Assembly: GCA_026545225.1 (NCBI GenBank)
Contig: CM048853.1
Span: forward strand, 14,386,755-14,450,754
Reading direction: 5' to 3'
DNA from: Cornus controversa
Taxonomy: Eukaryota > Streptophyta > Magnoliopsida > Cornales > Cornaceae
Length of the DNA: 64,000 bases
The translations under genes were made by a program, and so were the position numbers. Below, in pieces: positions 54,018-64,000 of this stretch. Within the stretch, counting starts at the first letter, position 1. Every line of letters begins with the position of its first letter. Below the pieces are notes generated by a model. That model saw only the letters and a program-made list of their open reading frames with translations, was not told the origin of the DNA and did not search any database.

Positions 54018-54759
54018 AGAAAATAGGAAAGTTGTACGCTAAGAGTGATAACCTTCTAATCAAACAAACTAAAATTACTATATAAGAATTTCAATTTTTT
54101 TTGACTCTATCTGACTTAAAAAGACCAAAATTACCTAATTTTTTAAACCACATATCGATATACAAGAAACATTCAAAGTATTTATTATTAATACGATAAA
54201 ATAATAAATAAAGAACAGAGAAACGAAGACATACCATCTGATGAGTCAGCCAAATAGGAAATGCTGCATAATAGGGACCTTTTCTAACACTTCCACCTTA
54301 TACATCTTCAGCATTCCACTATTCACCTTATTCCAAGTCACCACGCCACTAATATCAACCAACAACGGCAAGTGCTTAGCAAATGACCCCTTCACTTTCT
54401 TAACGAAGGCAATGTGCAATGCCCAAAAGATAAAGATACTTATTCAAATAGTTCTCGAGTATATCCTCATTATGAATTGACTTGGGTTTCATGTATTTGT
54501 GGCCAATCAACTATGACGACCTGAATATAAATGGTAGAAAATGATAATCATCGAATCCCCAAACACCATGTGACCTTGCAAGTTCGAGACAATACACCAA
54601 CTACAACGTTCTCATCAATTCAAGATACTTAGCAAAAACCCTAGACACAACAGCTTGGTAATCCTCTTCTATGATAACCCCTAACCTTGCTAGACAATAC
54701 AACCAAGTAGCAAAATTGGTTTCATGACCTGTACCATAATCAATCTAGCTTGAATTCCC
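53881..54759. other. Unassigned spacer with compound microsatellite
   Basis: An (AAAT)n(AT)n(AG)n compound microsatellite occupies about 53946-54017. No gene recognised in the rest. Confidence 0.55.
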
Positions 54760-54875
54760 AAAACTGTCAGTGAAGTAAGGGACGAGCTCAACAGTGGCAG
54801 ATCAAAGATTGTCTGGGAGTAATTGGAGCATAAACGACTCGACATTGTTGACCATGTGATTGTGCCTAGTTCTGT

Positions 54876-55200
54876 ATGCAAAATTGTCGTACCGGGAGGA
54901 TTGTGGGAGCGGAGATCCCTATTTTTGTGGAGTATCAATGGAGGCCGATTATTTGCTCTGAATGTCACAGTTTTGGGCATAATGGCACAAATTGTCATAG
55001 GAGGCAGGAAGTGGAGGTGGTAGTAGTATCTACTCTAGAGGTTGCGAAGGATGTGGAGTAAGAATAGGGGAGGACCACAGCTAAGAAGACAGCAATAATT
55101 ATCTCAGATGTTGTGAAGGATGTGGAGCGGGAACAGGGGTGGACCACAGGAGCTAGGAAGGCAAGTGAGATGACCAGAGTCATGGTGGTGTTAGCCAATA
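54876..55200 (+). pseudogene. LINE-C ORF1 with CCHC zinc knuckle
   Basis: The frame from 54876 contains IPIFVEYQWRPIICSECHSF and continues to a complete C-x2-C-x4-H-x4-C knuckle (CSECHSFGHNGTNC), preceded by the Y.W.P..C context of the zf-CCHC_4 family found in plant LINE ORF1 proteins. It binds nucleic acid. The DUF4283 part upstream is not clear. The reading stops at 55061. Confidence 0.75.
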
Positions 55201-55554
55201 GCAGATAACATCACCGAATAGGTTCCAGGTCCTGGGTATGCTGGGTAATATGGATGGGGTGGATAATGCTAAACAGGTTGCAGGTCTGGGTTACTCTAGT
55301 TAGAACCATTCCACTAAGGACGATGGTGACATGAGTGAATTGAGGCAGAATAGACCTGAGCAGTATGATGTTTTGGCCTAGGTTAGTAAACTATCTTTAG
55401 ATAAACTAAAAAATGATATGGGTATGCCTGCCAAAAGTTTGGATAAGCCTGTCAAATTATTGAAGCCTAAAAGAGGTGTTATGATTCCCCTAAAACTGGA
55501 GTGGGGGATTGTAATTGACTATGTGCCTAGTTGATTGTTATACTTTTTGGAATC

Positions 55555-56120
55555 TGGAATATTAGGGGTTTAAATAACCCCAGTAAACAGGTGGAAGTTA
55601 GGAGGGTGATTATCCAATTTGAGTTACCAATTATTTACTTGGTTGAGACTAAGATCAAAGAGCAAAAGAGCATAAGATGAATACTGTTCTGCAAGCTATT
55701 GCCAATGGATGGAGTCTAATTCATAAGGAGAATTTAGGTTGCTTGGAATGCTAGCAAGGTGCAGGTGACTGTCTGTCAATCTTCTAACCGATTAATTCAC
55801 TATAAGGTGGAATTGTTGGATGAGACTGTCAAATGTATGGCTACCTTTGTTTATGGGGTTGATTGCCCTATTGGAAGAAGGACTTTATGGAATGATATTC
55901 AGCATCTGGAAATCAAAACAAGAGATGAACCATGGTTCTTAGCTAAGGACTTTAATGCAGTTAGATGTCAACATAAAAGAGTTGGAGGTACAACTGAGTG
56001 GTCAAAAACCATGAAAGAGTTTGGCTATTGTATTCAAGAAGCTGAACTATCAGATTTAAGGTATTCTAGGCTAAAATACACTTGGACAAATAATAATTTT
56101 TTAAGAAAACTGGATAGAGT
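55555..56120 (+). pseudogene. LINE-C endonuclease, part before the LTR insertion
   Basis: WNIRGLNNPSKQVEVRRVI opens the domain. Then come YLVETKIKEQKS (the [QV]-E-T-K block), FVYGVDCPIGRRTLWNDIQ, EPWFLAKDFNAVR (G-D-F-N with G changed to K) and YTWTNNNFLRKLDRV at the junction. The domain continues at 61210. Confidence 0.85.
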
Positions 56121-57200
56121 TGTAAGGACCGGAATTATTTTGACCGGTTCTGGGTGAATTTTGACCGGACTAAAATTTTTTGGGTTAATTAAATTCGGAA
56201 AAGTATAGATATATTTCCACACAGGTGGAAGGCGTATGAATATGTATATATATATCTAAATATATATATACATAGTACCTATATTTATATTCAATTATAA
56301 ATATGTGGGGGGCTTATATGCAAATATATAGAAGTGTAATTGTTTAATTGCACTTATGTGGGAGGTTGTGTATGTACATACATATGTGTATTGTATGTGT
56401 ATCTTGGACTTAGGTGAAATAAAATACATGGAATACATGTATTTTGGGTATGGTGTGGTGTATTATATATATATATATATAATGTATATGTAATATGTGG
56501 GCTAAAAGGAAGAAGAAGGAAGACCACATGAGTGGTCAGCCGAAGGAGGGAGAAAAAGAAAAGAAAAGAAAAGAAGAGAGAGAAAGAGAATCGGGGAGAG
56601 AGGAGAGAGGGAGAACCCGAGAGAGAATCGGGAGAAAGAGAGAGAAGCCGAAGGCGAGATCGGCCGATTAGCGGGTTCGCTGGCGGTGGGCCGGTGACGG
56701 CGGCTCGCGGTGGTTGCCGGTGACGCGGGTGGCTCGGTTCGGCCGAGTGTTGTTCGCGGCTGGGGTTTGTGGGTCTGTTCACGGCGGTCGCAGGCCGCGA
56801 TGGTGTCGGTGAGTGGTTGTGTGGTGGCCGAAAGCGGCCTGTTTGGGTCGAGCTCGGATGGGCCTGTGGTGGTCGCGAAGGTCACGGAGGTGTCTGTGGT
56901 TTGGGTTGCTGGGTTCGGTTGTAAAGGCAGCTAGAGGTTCGGCTTTTGGGTGCCTGGTATTGTGAATCAAATGGGTTCAATATTTGAGACTTGAAGTGGC
57001 TGTGTTCTGTCCGATTATGAGATTGAGCTCGATTGGGTGACTGTTTGGGTACTCGGCTGCTATGGATTGTGTTTGGTGTGACTTGAGGATGGGTATTCAT
57101 GGCGGATTGGTGTTCGACTATGGACATTCACCGAAGTGGTGATGATGGTGGCCGACCGACAGTTGCGATTAGAGTTCGGTCTGGATTTTGGGTCGTGACA
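56121..57200 (+). repeat. 5' LTR, 1080 bp
   Basis: AT-rich U3 with a TATATATATATATATAATG box near 56463-56482 (candidate promoter). Then a GA-rich tract (56508-56650) and a G+C-rich half with frames on both strands that are not genes. Confidence 0.92.
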
Positions 57201-57215
57201 GGATGGTATCAAAGC
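57201..57215 (+). promoter_or_regulatory. Primer-binding site of the LTR retrotransposon
   Basis: TGGTATCAAAGC starts at 57204, three bases after the LTR. It differs from the canonical tRNA-Met site TGGTATCAGAGC by one base, a variant common in gypsy elements. Confidence 0.8.
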
Positions 57216-60043
57216 CCTAGGTTGGAATACCTAGGGACGACGGGTGATGGACGTATCATGTGTATGGTTGAGAAGGTTGGATTATGTACCCAGTACCAGA
57301 ATGCTATCTATGAGGGCACTAGGTTGGAATACCTAGGGGTGACGGGTAAGAGTTGAGGATTTGAGGATTTTTGTATTGCTGTTAAAGTATTAGGTTTGAA
57401 GACCTAGGGTATCAAAGTCATAGGTTCGAATGCCTAAGGACGAAGGGCAAATCCCGTACTGATTTGGAGATATGCAGTGATGGATAGTTGTCTAGACAAT
57501 AGGTTTGATTACATATGGATGATTGTGGAATGATTTGCTCGATTTGAGCAATCCAAATGAATGATCAAAGTGTTGGTGTGAAACTGACCTCATTTGATAG
57601 TACTCCTAGAGTTGGTTGTGTTTAGAACTTTGACTTAGTGTCGAGTCTTGTTAGTGAGCAATGAGGGGATACCGCAAAGAGTGTTGCGAGTGTTTAAGTC
57701 CTTACAGATATTTAGGGGCTTATGATGTGTGGTTGATAAGCTTTTTGCTGGGTTGGCAATTGAGATCGAGATAGGATACAAGGAAGGCATATTGCCGGAG
57801 TTGGGCTAACTGGGAAAAGTGGCCTGGCCAGACATTTTTCTTGGATAAGTGCTCCTCTTACAATACGCCGGCTCTTGTGGATGTTGAGTTGTTTCGTCTG
57901 GATGACGACAAATAAAAGATCCCCTATAGTAGGGATATGTCACTGACAGTGATGGGTATTGATAGTCAAGGTTGCTACTTGAGACTATAGATGTGGATAA
58001 ATTGGTAGGTGTTTACCAATGAGTACAGAGGATGAGAGTAGGTTGGTTTGAACCACTCTAGATTTTGTGTTCTAGTATGTGTGTGTAGTGGAGGGACTGG
58101 GCCGTGTTTCACACTTGCTCAGACAGAAGAAGTACCGAGACCGTGTATGGTCAGGGGTATTTTCTTAGTGTTAGCCCGAGGGCTAGGGTTTTGATTCAAT
58201 TTGATGCATCATATTTCATATCATGCACGGTATGTGTTTATTTGATTAACATGTTGTATGTGATATGCTATGTGCTATACGTGATTCATGTGACTGTGCA
58301 TTACCCTTTTGAGTTACATTTGGCGTCACATGGCTAGTAGTGTCATGTAGTCACCTAGAAATTTCAATCGTGAGAATTAACAAACCTAGGTAGAGGTTTG
58401 GAGTTGAACAAACTGTGATGTTGAAATAGACATGTTGTGATAGACTTTGGAGTAAGAGTCTAGTGTGGATGAAGAATGGCATGATTTGCCTTGGGACTTT
58501 CCAAACTGAGAGTTTGGTAGTCCAGATTTGCGTTGCACTCTTGCATGATTATTGAGGACTAGAGGTCGGTTAATTGACTAAGGATGTTGATGGTATTGTG
58601 ATACCGGGATTCTAGACAGGGTATGTCTACGATATGTTATTGAGATAGTCGGATAAGGACTCGGAATTGACCTAATTCTTGGAGTCAGCGGACATGTGAT
58701 GACTTTGATGATCCATCGGCGATGCAACGTAATGCCTAGATGCTGATTAATGCAATAATGATGCATGGAAAGATTTGTGGGGTCCTAGACGAAGCAGTCA
58801 GGATCTTGGGATGTCAAAGGAGATGCTGAAAAGGAATGGATAAATACCTGGGAAGTCAAAAACGTCCGTTGGGATTAATGGATGAGTAAGTTGGATTCAT
58901 TCTTTGAGGAATGAAATTGTGAAGTTAAGGGCATGTAAAACCCTAATATTGGCACTAACTGCCAATGGAATGTAGTCCACCAAAAATGGACAGGACTGGA
59001 TGATTTGTTTTGACAAGTGCACTCCTTATGTGCCTTGACCTTAGTGGTGTACTGTGATATGCGCATGATTGATGTAGTTGGATCAAAGTGTGGATATGAT
59101 GTTAAGAGAAGGATAAGTTGATAATGGATGAGGATCCTGACATATGGTATCTGAAGTGAGGATAGTTTCTTACCATAAAGGGGAGAGGTGGACGCAGCGG
59201 ATATGTAGATGTAGTGGGCTGCGGCCACTGTATGGTTGCTGTTTGGTTACTGTAGGTGACCTCAAACTTTCATTGGTAAGGGTTGTCTAAAGTGAAGTGC
59301 TAATATGAAAGGAATTCTCTCTAATTGTCAACTGATTCCTTGGTGTGAACGATGAAAAAGGGGAAATAGTTCTCTTGAGTAATGAGAGTGTGAAATTAGT
59401 GGGATGTGAGATCTTGGACTTGGCATTGGATTCCAGTGGGTTGTGGTCTATGAGACTGGGCAGAGTTATGTGGCTTGCTGTGGCAAGTACACCGCTTATG
59501 TGGTTTGTATCGGCGAGTGCACTGTCATGTGCCTTGCTGGTGAGTGCGCTTGTGATGTGCACTGGATTGTTATGGTTTGTGTTGTGATGATGCCCAGGAT
59601 ATTAGACTGAGCCGGGAATGGTATGCCAGGAATTGAAAGTCATGTTGGATATTGAAAGAATGACTTTGAGTATTGATGATCCCGGATTATAGGGGAGTAT
59701 CACTATGAGTGATTGGTATGATTAGTCAAAGGTGTTGCCTTAGACTAGAGGTAGAGATGGACTGGATAGGTCTTGAGGTAGAGACTGTGGACTCTAGTAA
59801 GCAAGTGCTTCGGAGAATTGTGAAAGTGAATCGTACCTGGACTTAGGAGTCACTCAGCTATGTCACGGAAGTGGTTATATTGCCTTACGGCAGTCGAGAT
59901 GCACTGTTGTGCAAGACTTGAGAGTTATGAGTTAGGTGTTGCAAGTGTAGCGCCTAGGGTATGTGGAAAGGGAAAGTGACGATCATTGGCGAGAATGACG
60001 TCCGGTAAGGATTGGTTCCGGAAAGACCATGACTATGCTAATT

Positions 60044-60075
60044 TCGAGGACGAAATTCCTTGAAGGAGGGGAGGT
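60044..60075 (+). promoter_or_regulatory. Polypurine tract and gypsy-type end motif
   Basis: TCGAGGACGAAATTCCTTGA is followed by AGGAGGGGAGGT immediately before the 3' LTR. The purine run primes plus-strand DNA synthesis. Confidence 0.85.
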
Positions 60076-61209
60076 TGTAAGGACCGGAATTATTTTGACC
60101 GGTTCCGGGTGAATTTTGACCTGACTAAAATTTTTTGGGTTAATTAAATTCAAAAAAGTATAGATATATTTCCACACAGGTGGAAGGCGTATGAATATGT
60201 ATATATATATCTAAATATATATATACATAGTACCTATATTTATATTCAATTATAAATATGTGGGGGGCTTATATGCAAATATATAGAAGTGTAATTGTTT
60301 AATTGCACTTATGTGGGAGGTTGTGTATGTACATACATATGTGTATTGTATGTGTATCTTGGACTTAGGTGAAATAAAATACATGGAATACATGTATTTT
60401 GGGTATGGTGTGGTGTATTATATATATATATATATATAATGTATATGTAATATGTGGGCCAAAAGGAAGAAGAAGGAAGACCACATGAGTGGTCAGCCGA
60501 AGGAGGGAGAAAAAGAAAAGAAAAAAAAAGAAAAGAAGAAAGAAAAAGAAAAGAAAAGAAGAAAGAAAAAGAAAAAGAAAAGAAGAGAGAGAAAGAGAAT
60601 CGGGGAGAGAGGAGAGAGGGAGAACCCGAGAGAGAATCGGGAGAAAGAGAGAGAAGCCGAAGGCGAGATCGGCCGGTTCGCGGGTTCGCTGGCGGTGGGC
60701 CGGTGACAACGGCTCGCGGTGGTTACCGGTGACGCGGGTGGCTCGGTTCGGCCGAGTGTTGTTCGCGGCTGGGGTTTGTGGGTCTGTTCACGGTGGTCGC
60801 AGGCCGCAATGGTGTCGGTGAGTGGTTGTATGGTGGCCGAAAGTGGCCTGTTTGGGTCGAGCTCGGATGGGCCTGTGGTGGTCGCGAAGGTCACGGTGGT
60901 GTTTGTGGTTTGGGTTGCTGGGTTCGGTTGTAAAGGCAGCTAGAGGTTTGGCTTTTGGGTGCCTGGTATTGTGAATCAAATGGGTTCAATCTTTGAGACT
61001 TGAAGTGGCTGTGTTCGGTCCAATTATGAGATTGAGCTCGATTGGGTGACTGTTTGGGTACTCGGCTGCTATGGATTGTGTTTGGTGTGACTTGAGGATG
61101 GGTATTCATGGCGGATTGGTGTTCGGCTATGGATATTCATCGAAGTGGTGATGATGGAGGCCGACCGACAGTTGCGATTGGAGTTCAGTCCGGATTTCGG
61201 GTCATCACA
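60076..61209 (+). repeat. 3' LTR, 1134 bp
   Basis: Matches the 5' LTR but is 54 bp longer. The extra length comes mainly from expansion of an AAAGAAAAGAAGAAAG-type microsatellite at 60515-60590. Most of the other differences are C/T or G/A. Confidence 0.92.
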
Positions 61210-62255
61210 AGAGTTTTGGTGAATGATTGCTAGCTCAATCACTATGTAGATTGTGAAGCTATTTTTGAGCCTCTTGGCATTTCAGATCATGCTTTGGTTA
61301 TTTTGAAGGTGCCCATATCCCAACAGAAAGCTAAGAAACCCTTTAGACTCAATAACTTTTTAATGGATCACCCTCAATTTGGCCCAATTGTTACTGAAGT
61401 GTGGTATAGAAATGTTCATAGCACTCTATGTTTCAGATCACCCCAAAGCTGAAAATGGTGAAAATTGAGCTGAAGAGATTGAATAGTTTCCACTATTCTA
61501 ATATATCTAAAAGAGTTAAGGAGGCTAGGGAGGAGCTACATGCTAACAAGAGGATTTTGGAAGAATGGCCTCTCAATTATAAGGATTAGAAGAAAGAAGC
61601 TAGAAGTCTGCAGAAATTTCAGAATTTGGCAAATGCAGAGGAAGTGTTCTATCAGCAACAATCCATAGTGCAATGGCTTCACATTGGGAATAAAAATACC
61701 TCCTATTTTTATAAGATTGTTAATCAAAGAAGAAGGACCAACAATATTCTCTCAATCACTACAGATGATGGTAAAAGGTTAGATCAGAAGGACCAAGTGA
61801 CAAATGAAATTGTTACTTTTTACAAGAATCATTTAAGTTGCCATGAGGAGGGGGGAAATGTGCCAAGTTTGGAACAATATGTGCAGAATCCTATAACCAT
61901 GGAGCAAAGTCAAAAGATGCAACTACTTGTGACTGTAGAGGAGATTAAAAAAATAGTGTTTTCCTTAAAAGATGATAAATTAGTAGGGAGTGATGGATTT
62001 AATGCCCTATTTTATAAGAGGATGTGGCATGTGGTGGGGAATGATGTTGTTAGAGCTGTTAAAGCTTTCTTTGGTTTTGGAAAGCTCTTAAAGGAGGTCA
62101 ATTCAACTATTATCACCTAGGTCCCTAAGGTGAATAAACCATCATATGTGGCAGATTTTAGGCCTATTTCAGTCTGCAACATGTTGCATAAATGTATTGC
62201 CAAGATCATTGCTTTCATTCCAGGGAGGACTATTACTGATAACATATTGTTGGCT
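61210..62255 (+). pseudogene. LINE-C endonuclease end and RT N-terminal half
   Basis: After the target duplication the endonuclease resumes: a TAG, then AIFEPLGISDHALVILKV (the S-D-H motif). The frame 61626-62120 gives VQWLHIGNKNTSYFYKIVNQ, LKDDKLVGSDGFNALFYKRM (the K.PG.DGF block) and, after a stop, YVADFRPISVCNMLHKCIAK and FIPGRTITDNILLA. The RT core beyond that, including F-A-D-D, is absent. Confidence 0.85.
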
Positions 62256-62880
62256 CCTATGTTACTCAGACTCGGGTACGAGTGTTGGACATGGGTGTGT
62301 GTCTAGGGGTCGGATTCGTCTATTTATCAAATTATAGGACACGAGGACACATATTAGAAGTGTCCAAAAATCAGACACGGGTACTTGAACACGACATAGA
62401 AATCATTTTCTCTGAAATTGAAATACCAAACTCAAAAAGATGAAACTTAAATTTGTTTTTTTTTTCCTTTTTTTAAATATGTGTAAAAAAGAAAAGTAAC
62501 TAAATCTGTGTTAAAGTAAAAAAGGTGTAAAAATTTTAAAAGTAAAAAAAAAAGATGTATAAGAAAGTACTCCGTAACTTCTTGTTGGAATGCAGTCAAA
62601 AATATTACTTATGGCTAAACTTATAAGTAACTAGAGTAAAGTTTTTGAAAATGGTACAACAAGTAAAGTCAAAGCATGGTACACCTGGATGGTTTCACCA
62701 AAAATAAATGTTAACCATTGATTTATTAACACATGGAGCTAACTTCTATCTAATTTTTGAAGTGTGGTATAGTTGGTTCATTAACACGTGTAGTAACCCT
62801 CATATATTACAGTAGGTTTATAACATGCGTCATAGGGTTAGGCAAAAATATGTATATTATAACATATGCGTGAAGTACAC
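62256..62880. mobile_element. Inserted repeat replacing the LINE-C RT core
   Basis: Starts CTATGTTACTCAGACTCGGG and contains GTGTTGGACATGGGTGTGTG, AGTGTCCAAAAATCAGACAC and other GGACAC words, then AT-rich DNA. The CTATGTT[AG]CTC.GACTC start is the end sequence of a short repeat I know from several dicot genomes, but no matching right end is visible. About 250 codons of RT are missing across it, so insertion was accompanied or followed by deletion. Confidence 0.6.
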
Positions 62881-64000
62881 GCTCATCAGAAGATATTAAG
62901 TTACAAATTCTAAATGTGTTGAGCTTCCAACAAGGGGAATTACCTATGCAATACCTTGGAGTCCCCCTTCTTTCTTTGAAACTTAAGGCTGAGCATTATG
63001 AGTCCCTAGTTCATAAGATTACAGGAGGAGTCCAATCATGGACTAGTAAGTACCTTTCTTTTGGGGAGAAGATTGCAACTAATTAATGTCGTCTTGTTCT
63101 CTACTTAAGTTTATTGGGCATCAACTTTTGTGCTTCCTAAAGCTGTTATGAAGGAGATTAGTGCCATAATGAGGAAATTTCTGTGGAAGGGGCCTGATAT
63201 GAGGTTGGGGGGGTGAAAATATTGCTTGGATGGATGTGTGTCATCCTATACAGGAGGGTGGTTTAGGTATAAAAGATGTCACTATCTGGAATACTGCAGC
63301 TATGGCCAAGCATGTTTGGAGAGTGGTGCAGCCAAATTCCACCTCTCTTTGGGTTGTTTGGGTTAACCAACATCTCCTAAAGGGTAGAAACTTTTGGAGT
63401 ATTAAAGTCCCTTCAGATTGTACCTGAACTTGGAGGAAGATTTTAAATCTCAAGGGAAAGGTCACAAGTGTCATAAAGCATCAGATTGCGGATGGGCAAT
63501 CTACATCCTTGTGGTATGATTATTAGTTGCCTAATGGGCCTTTAAATATTCAATTCCATAGAAGGATGATAACTAATTCAGGTTTGGGGGAACATGTTAG
63601 GGTTGCAATCGTTATTCAGAATAATAGTTGGCATTGGCCTTCTACAAACACCATGGAGTGGATGACCCCTGCGAAGTAGTATTACCAGAAGGTTTTCATT
63701 CTTGTACTAATGTTCCAGACAAAGTTCTATGGTTGGGTGAGTTTTCTATTAAGTTTGCTTAGGAAGAGTTAAGGCACAAACTGAGGCCAGTAAATTGGGT
63801 AGATGTTGTGTGGTTTCCTACTACCATACCTAGGCATACACATTCATGTTGTGGCTTGTAATTCAGAACAGGATTTTGACTCAGTATAGATTGATGCAAT
63901 GGGGGACTGTGATTACTGATACATACATTTTTTGCAGAAGCAGAGTAGAGGACAGGGATCATCTTTTTTTTTTTATTGTAGCTTCACAAAGAGGTTATGG
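62881..64000 (+). pseudogene. LINE-C RT C-terminal part and zf-RVT region, partial
   Basis: LPMQYLGVPLLSLKLKAEHY and VQSWTSKYLSFGEKI (the thumb region) are followed by VLPKAVMKEISAIMRKFLWK, DVCHPIQEGGLGIKDVTIWN and a zf-RVT segment with DTYIFCRSRVEDRDHLFFY at the window edge. A G-run frameshift lies at 63207-63213 and several stops follow. The element continues beyond 64000. Confidence 0.85.

Larger units (their letters stand above)
57201..60075 (+). other. Noncoding internal domain of the LTR retrotransposon
   Basis: 2.9 kb with no recognisable retroviral-type protein. Four dispersed copies of TAGGTTGGAATACCTAGGG or variants lie at 57218, 57321, 57389 and 57420. A loosely duplicated block with GCACT.CTTATGTG.CTTG lies at about 58920-59060 and 59400-59560. 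Confidence 0.75.
56116..61214 (+). mobile_element. Complete non-autonomous LTR retrotransposon, target duplication AGAGT
   Basis: AGAGT lies at 56116-56120 and 61210-61214. Two LTRs (56121-57200 and 60076-61209) begin TGTAAGGACCGG and end GTGACA or ATCACA. A tRNA-Met-like primer-binding site follows the first and a polypurine tract precedes the second. The internal 2.9 kb has no gag, protease, RT or integrase. The TTCGAGGACGAAATTCCTTG sequence next to the polypurine tract is the end signature of chromovirus-type Ty3/gypsy elements, so I infer a non-autonomous gypsy derivative. The LTRs differ by about 30 substitutions by eye (about 3 percent), making it the youngest dated insertion here. Confidence 0.92.
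54760..64000 (+). mobile_element. LINE-C: L1-type LINE split by an LTR retrotransposon, open at right edge
   Basis: ORF1 zinc knuckle (54943-54990), endonuclease (55555-56120, then 61210-61330), RT (61420-62255), an inserted or replaced stretch (62256-62880), the RT C-terminal part and zf-RVT (62881-64000). It belongs to a different L1 lineage from LINE-A/B: the pre-RT and thumb blocks read differently (for example QYLGVPLLSLKLKAEHYESL). Multiple stops. The LTR element at 56121-61209 is younger. Confidence 0.85.

Noticed and set aside
56502..56885. Long Ser/Leu/Phe-rich and Pro/Thr-rich minus-strand frames in the LTRs (also 60493-60894)
   Set aside because: They are translations of the purine-rich and G+C-rich LTR sequence, present in both LTRs and in several frames, with no domain.
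60454..60732. Lys/Glu-rich plus-strand frames of 84-110 codons
   Set aside because: Low-complexity translation of an expanded AAAGAAAAG microsatellite.

Overview
This window is nuclear DNA from a flowering plant, most likely a eudicot with a repeat-rich, probably woody-type genome. The evidence is strong A+T bias, L1-type LINEs with the plant-style ORF1 (DUF4283 plus CCHC knuckle), RTE LINEs with (GTTGTT)n tails, Ty1/copia and Ty3/gypsy elements primed by initiator tRNA-Met, a hAT element, a Helitron and tRNA-derived SINEs. The species cannot be named from the sequence. I found no intact host gene, no rRNA or tRNA gene and no CRISPR array. The host-gene traces are all broken: a UGT75-like glycosyltransferase piece (92-345), an F-box/FBD piece (9645-9917, minus), a SERRATE-like first exon with three stops (38014-38422, minus), an unidentified exon-like block (37211-37406, minus) and two exons of an FCP1/NIF-type phosphatase pseudogene (43444-43660 and 44505-44640).

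Layout. 0.7-9.0 kb is one giant inverted-repeat (foldback-like) element. It has about 1.1-1.25 kb arms, a SINE nested in the left arm, and a 6 kb core made of two kinds of tandem array. 9.0-11.8 kb is unassigned DNA with an F-box fragment and a G+C-richer stretch that could be organelle-derived. 11.85-17.2 kb is LINE-A, a decayed full-length-like L1. 17.2-20.3 kb is AT-rich spacer with small dispersed repeats. 20.26-22.45 kb is a mostly deleted copia element (minus). 22.45-25.1 kb is retroelement-like noncoding DNA with minisatellites. 25.6-28.0 kb is an RTE LINE broken by another repeat that itself contains a clean hAT element. 28.0-31.8 kb is LINE-B1 carrying a solo LTR with a perfect target duplication. 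31.8-36.1 kb is a second nest: a minus-strand RTE split by a 5'-truncated L1 (LINE-B2), which is itself split by a CGGACAC-rich repeat, followed by a further L1 tail.

36.1-36.8 kb holds copia fragments. 37.2-38.5 kb holds the two minus-strand exon-like pieces. 39.35-41.95 kb is a non-autonomous Helitron (minus). 43.2-44.6 kb is the phosphatase pseudogene. 45.2-49.06 kb is a truncated gypsy element (minus) with a 3.2 kb LTR full of minisatellites. 49-54.7 kb is spacer with a MITE-like element, a SINE and an RTE 3' end. 54.8-64.0 kb is LINE-C, which runs off the right edge and is split inside its endonuclease by a complete 5.1 kb non-autonomous LTR retrotransposon (56121-61209, target duplication AGAGT).

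The window is best read as a palimpsest of nested insertions whose order can be worked out from junctions: target duplications that rejoin an older element's reading frame are exact at 33196/33965 and 56120/61210. No element here looks capable of moving by itself. I found no clear undescribed functional system. The most unusual objects are the giant foldback element, the Helitron with repeated 5' termini, and the SERRATE-like exon next to an unrelated exon.
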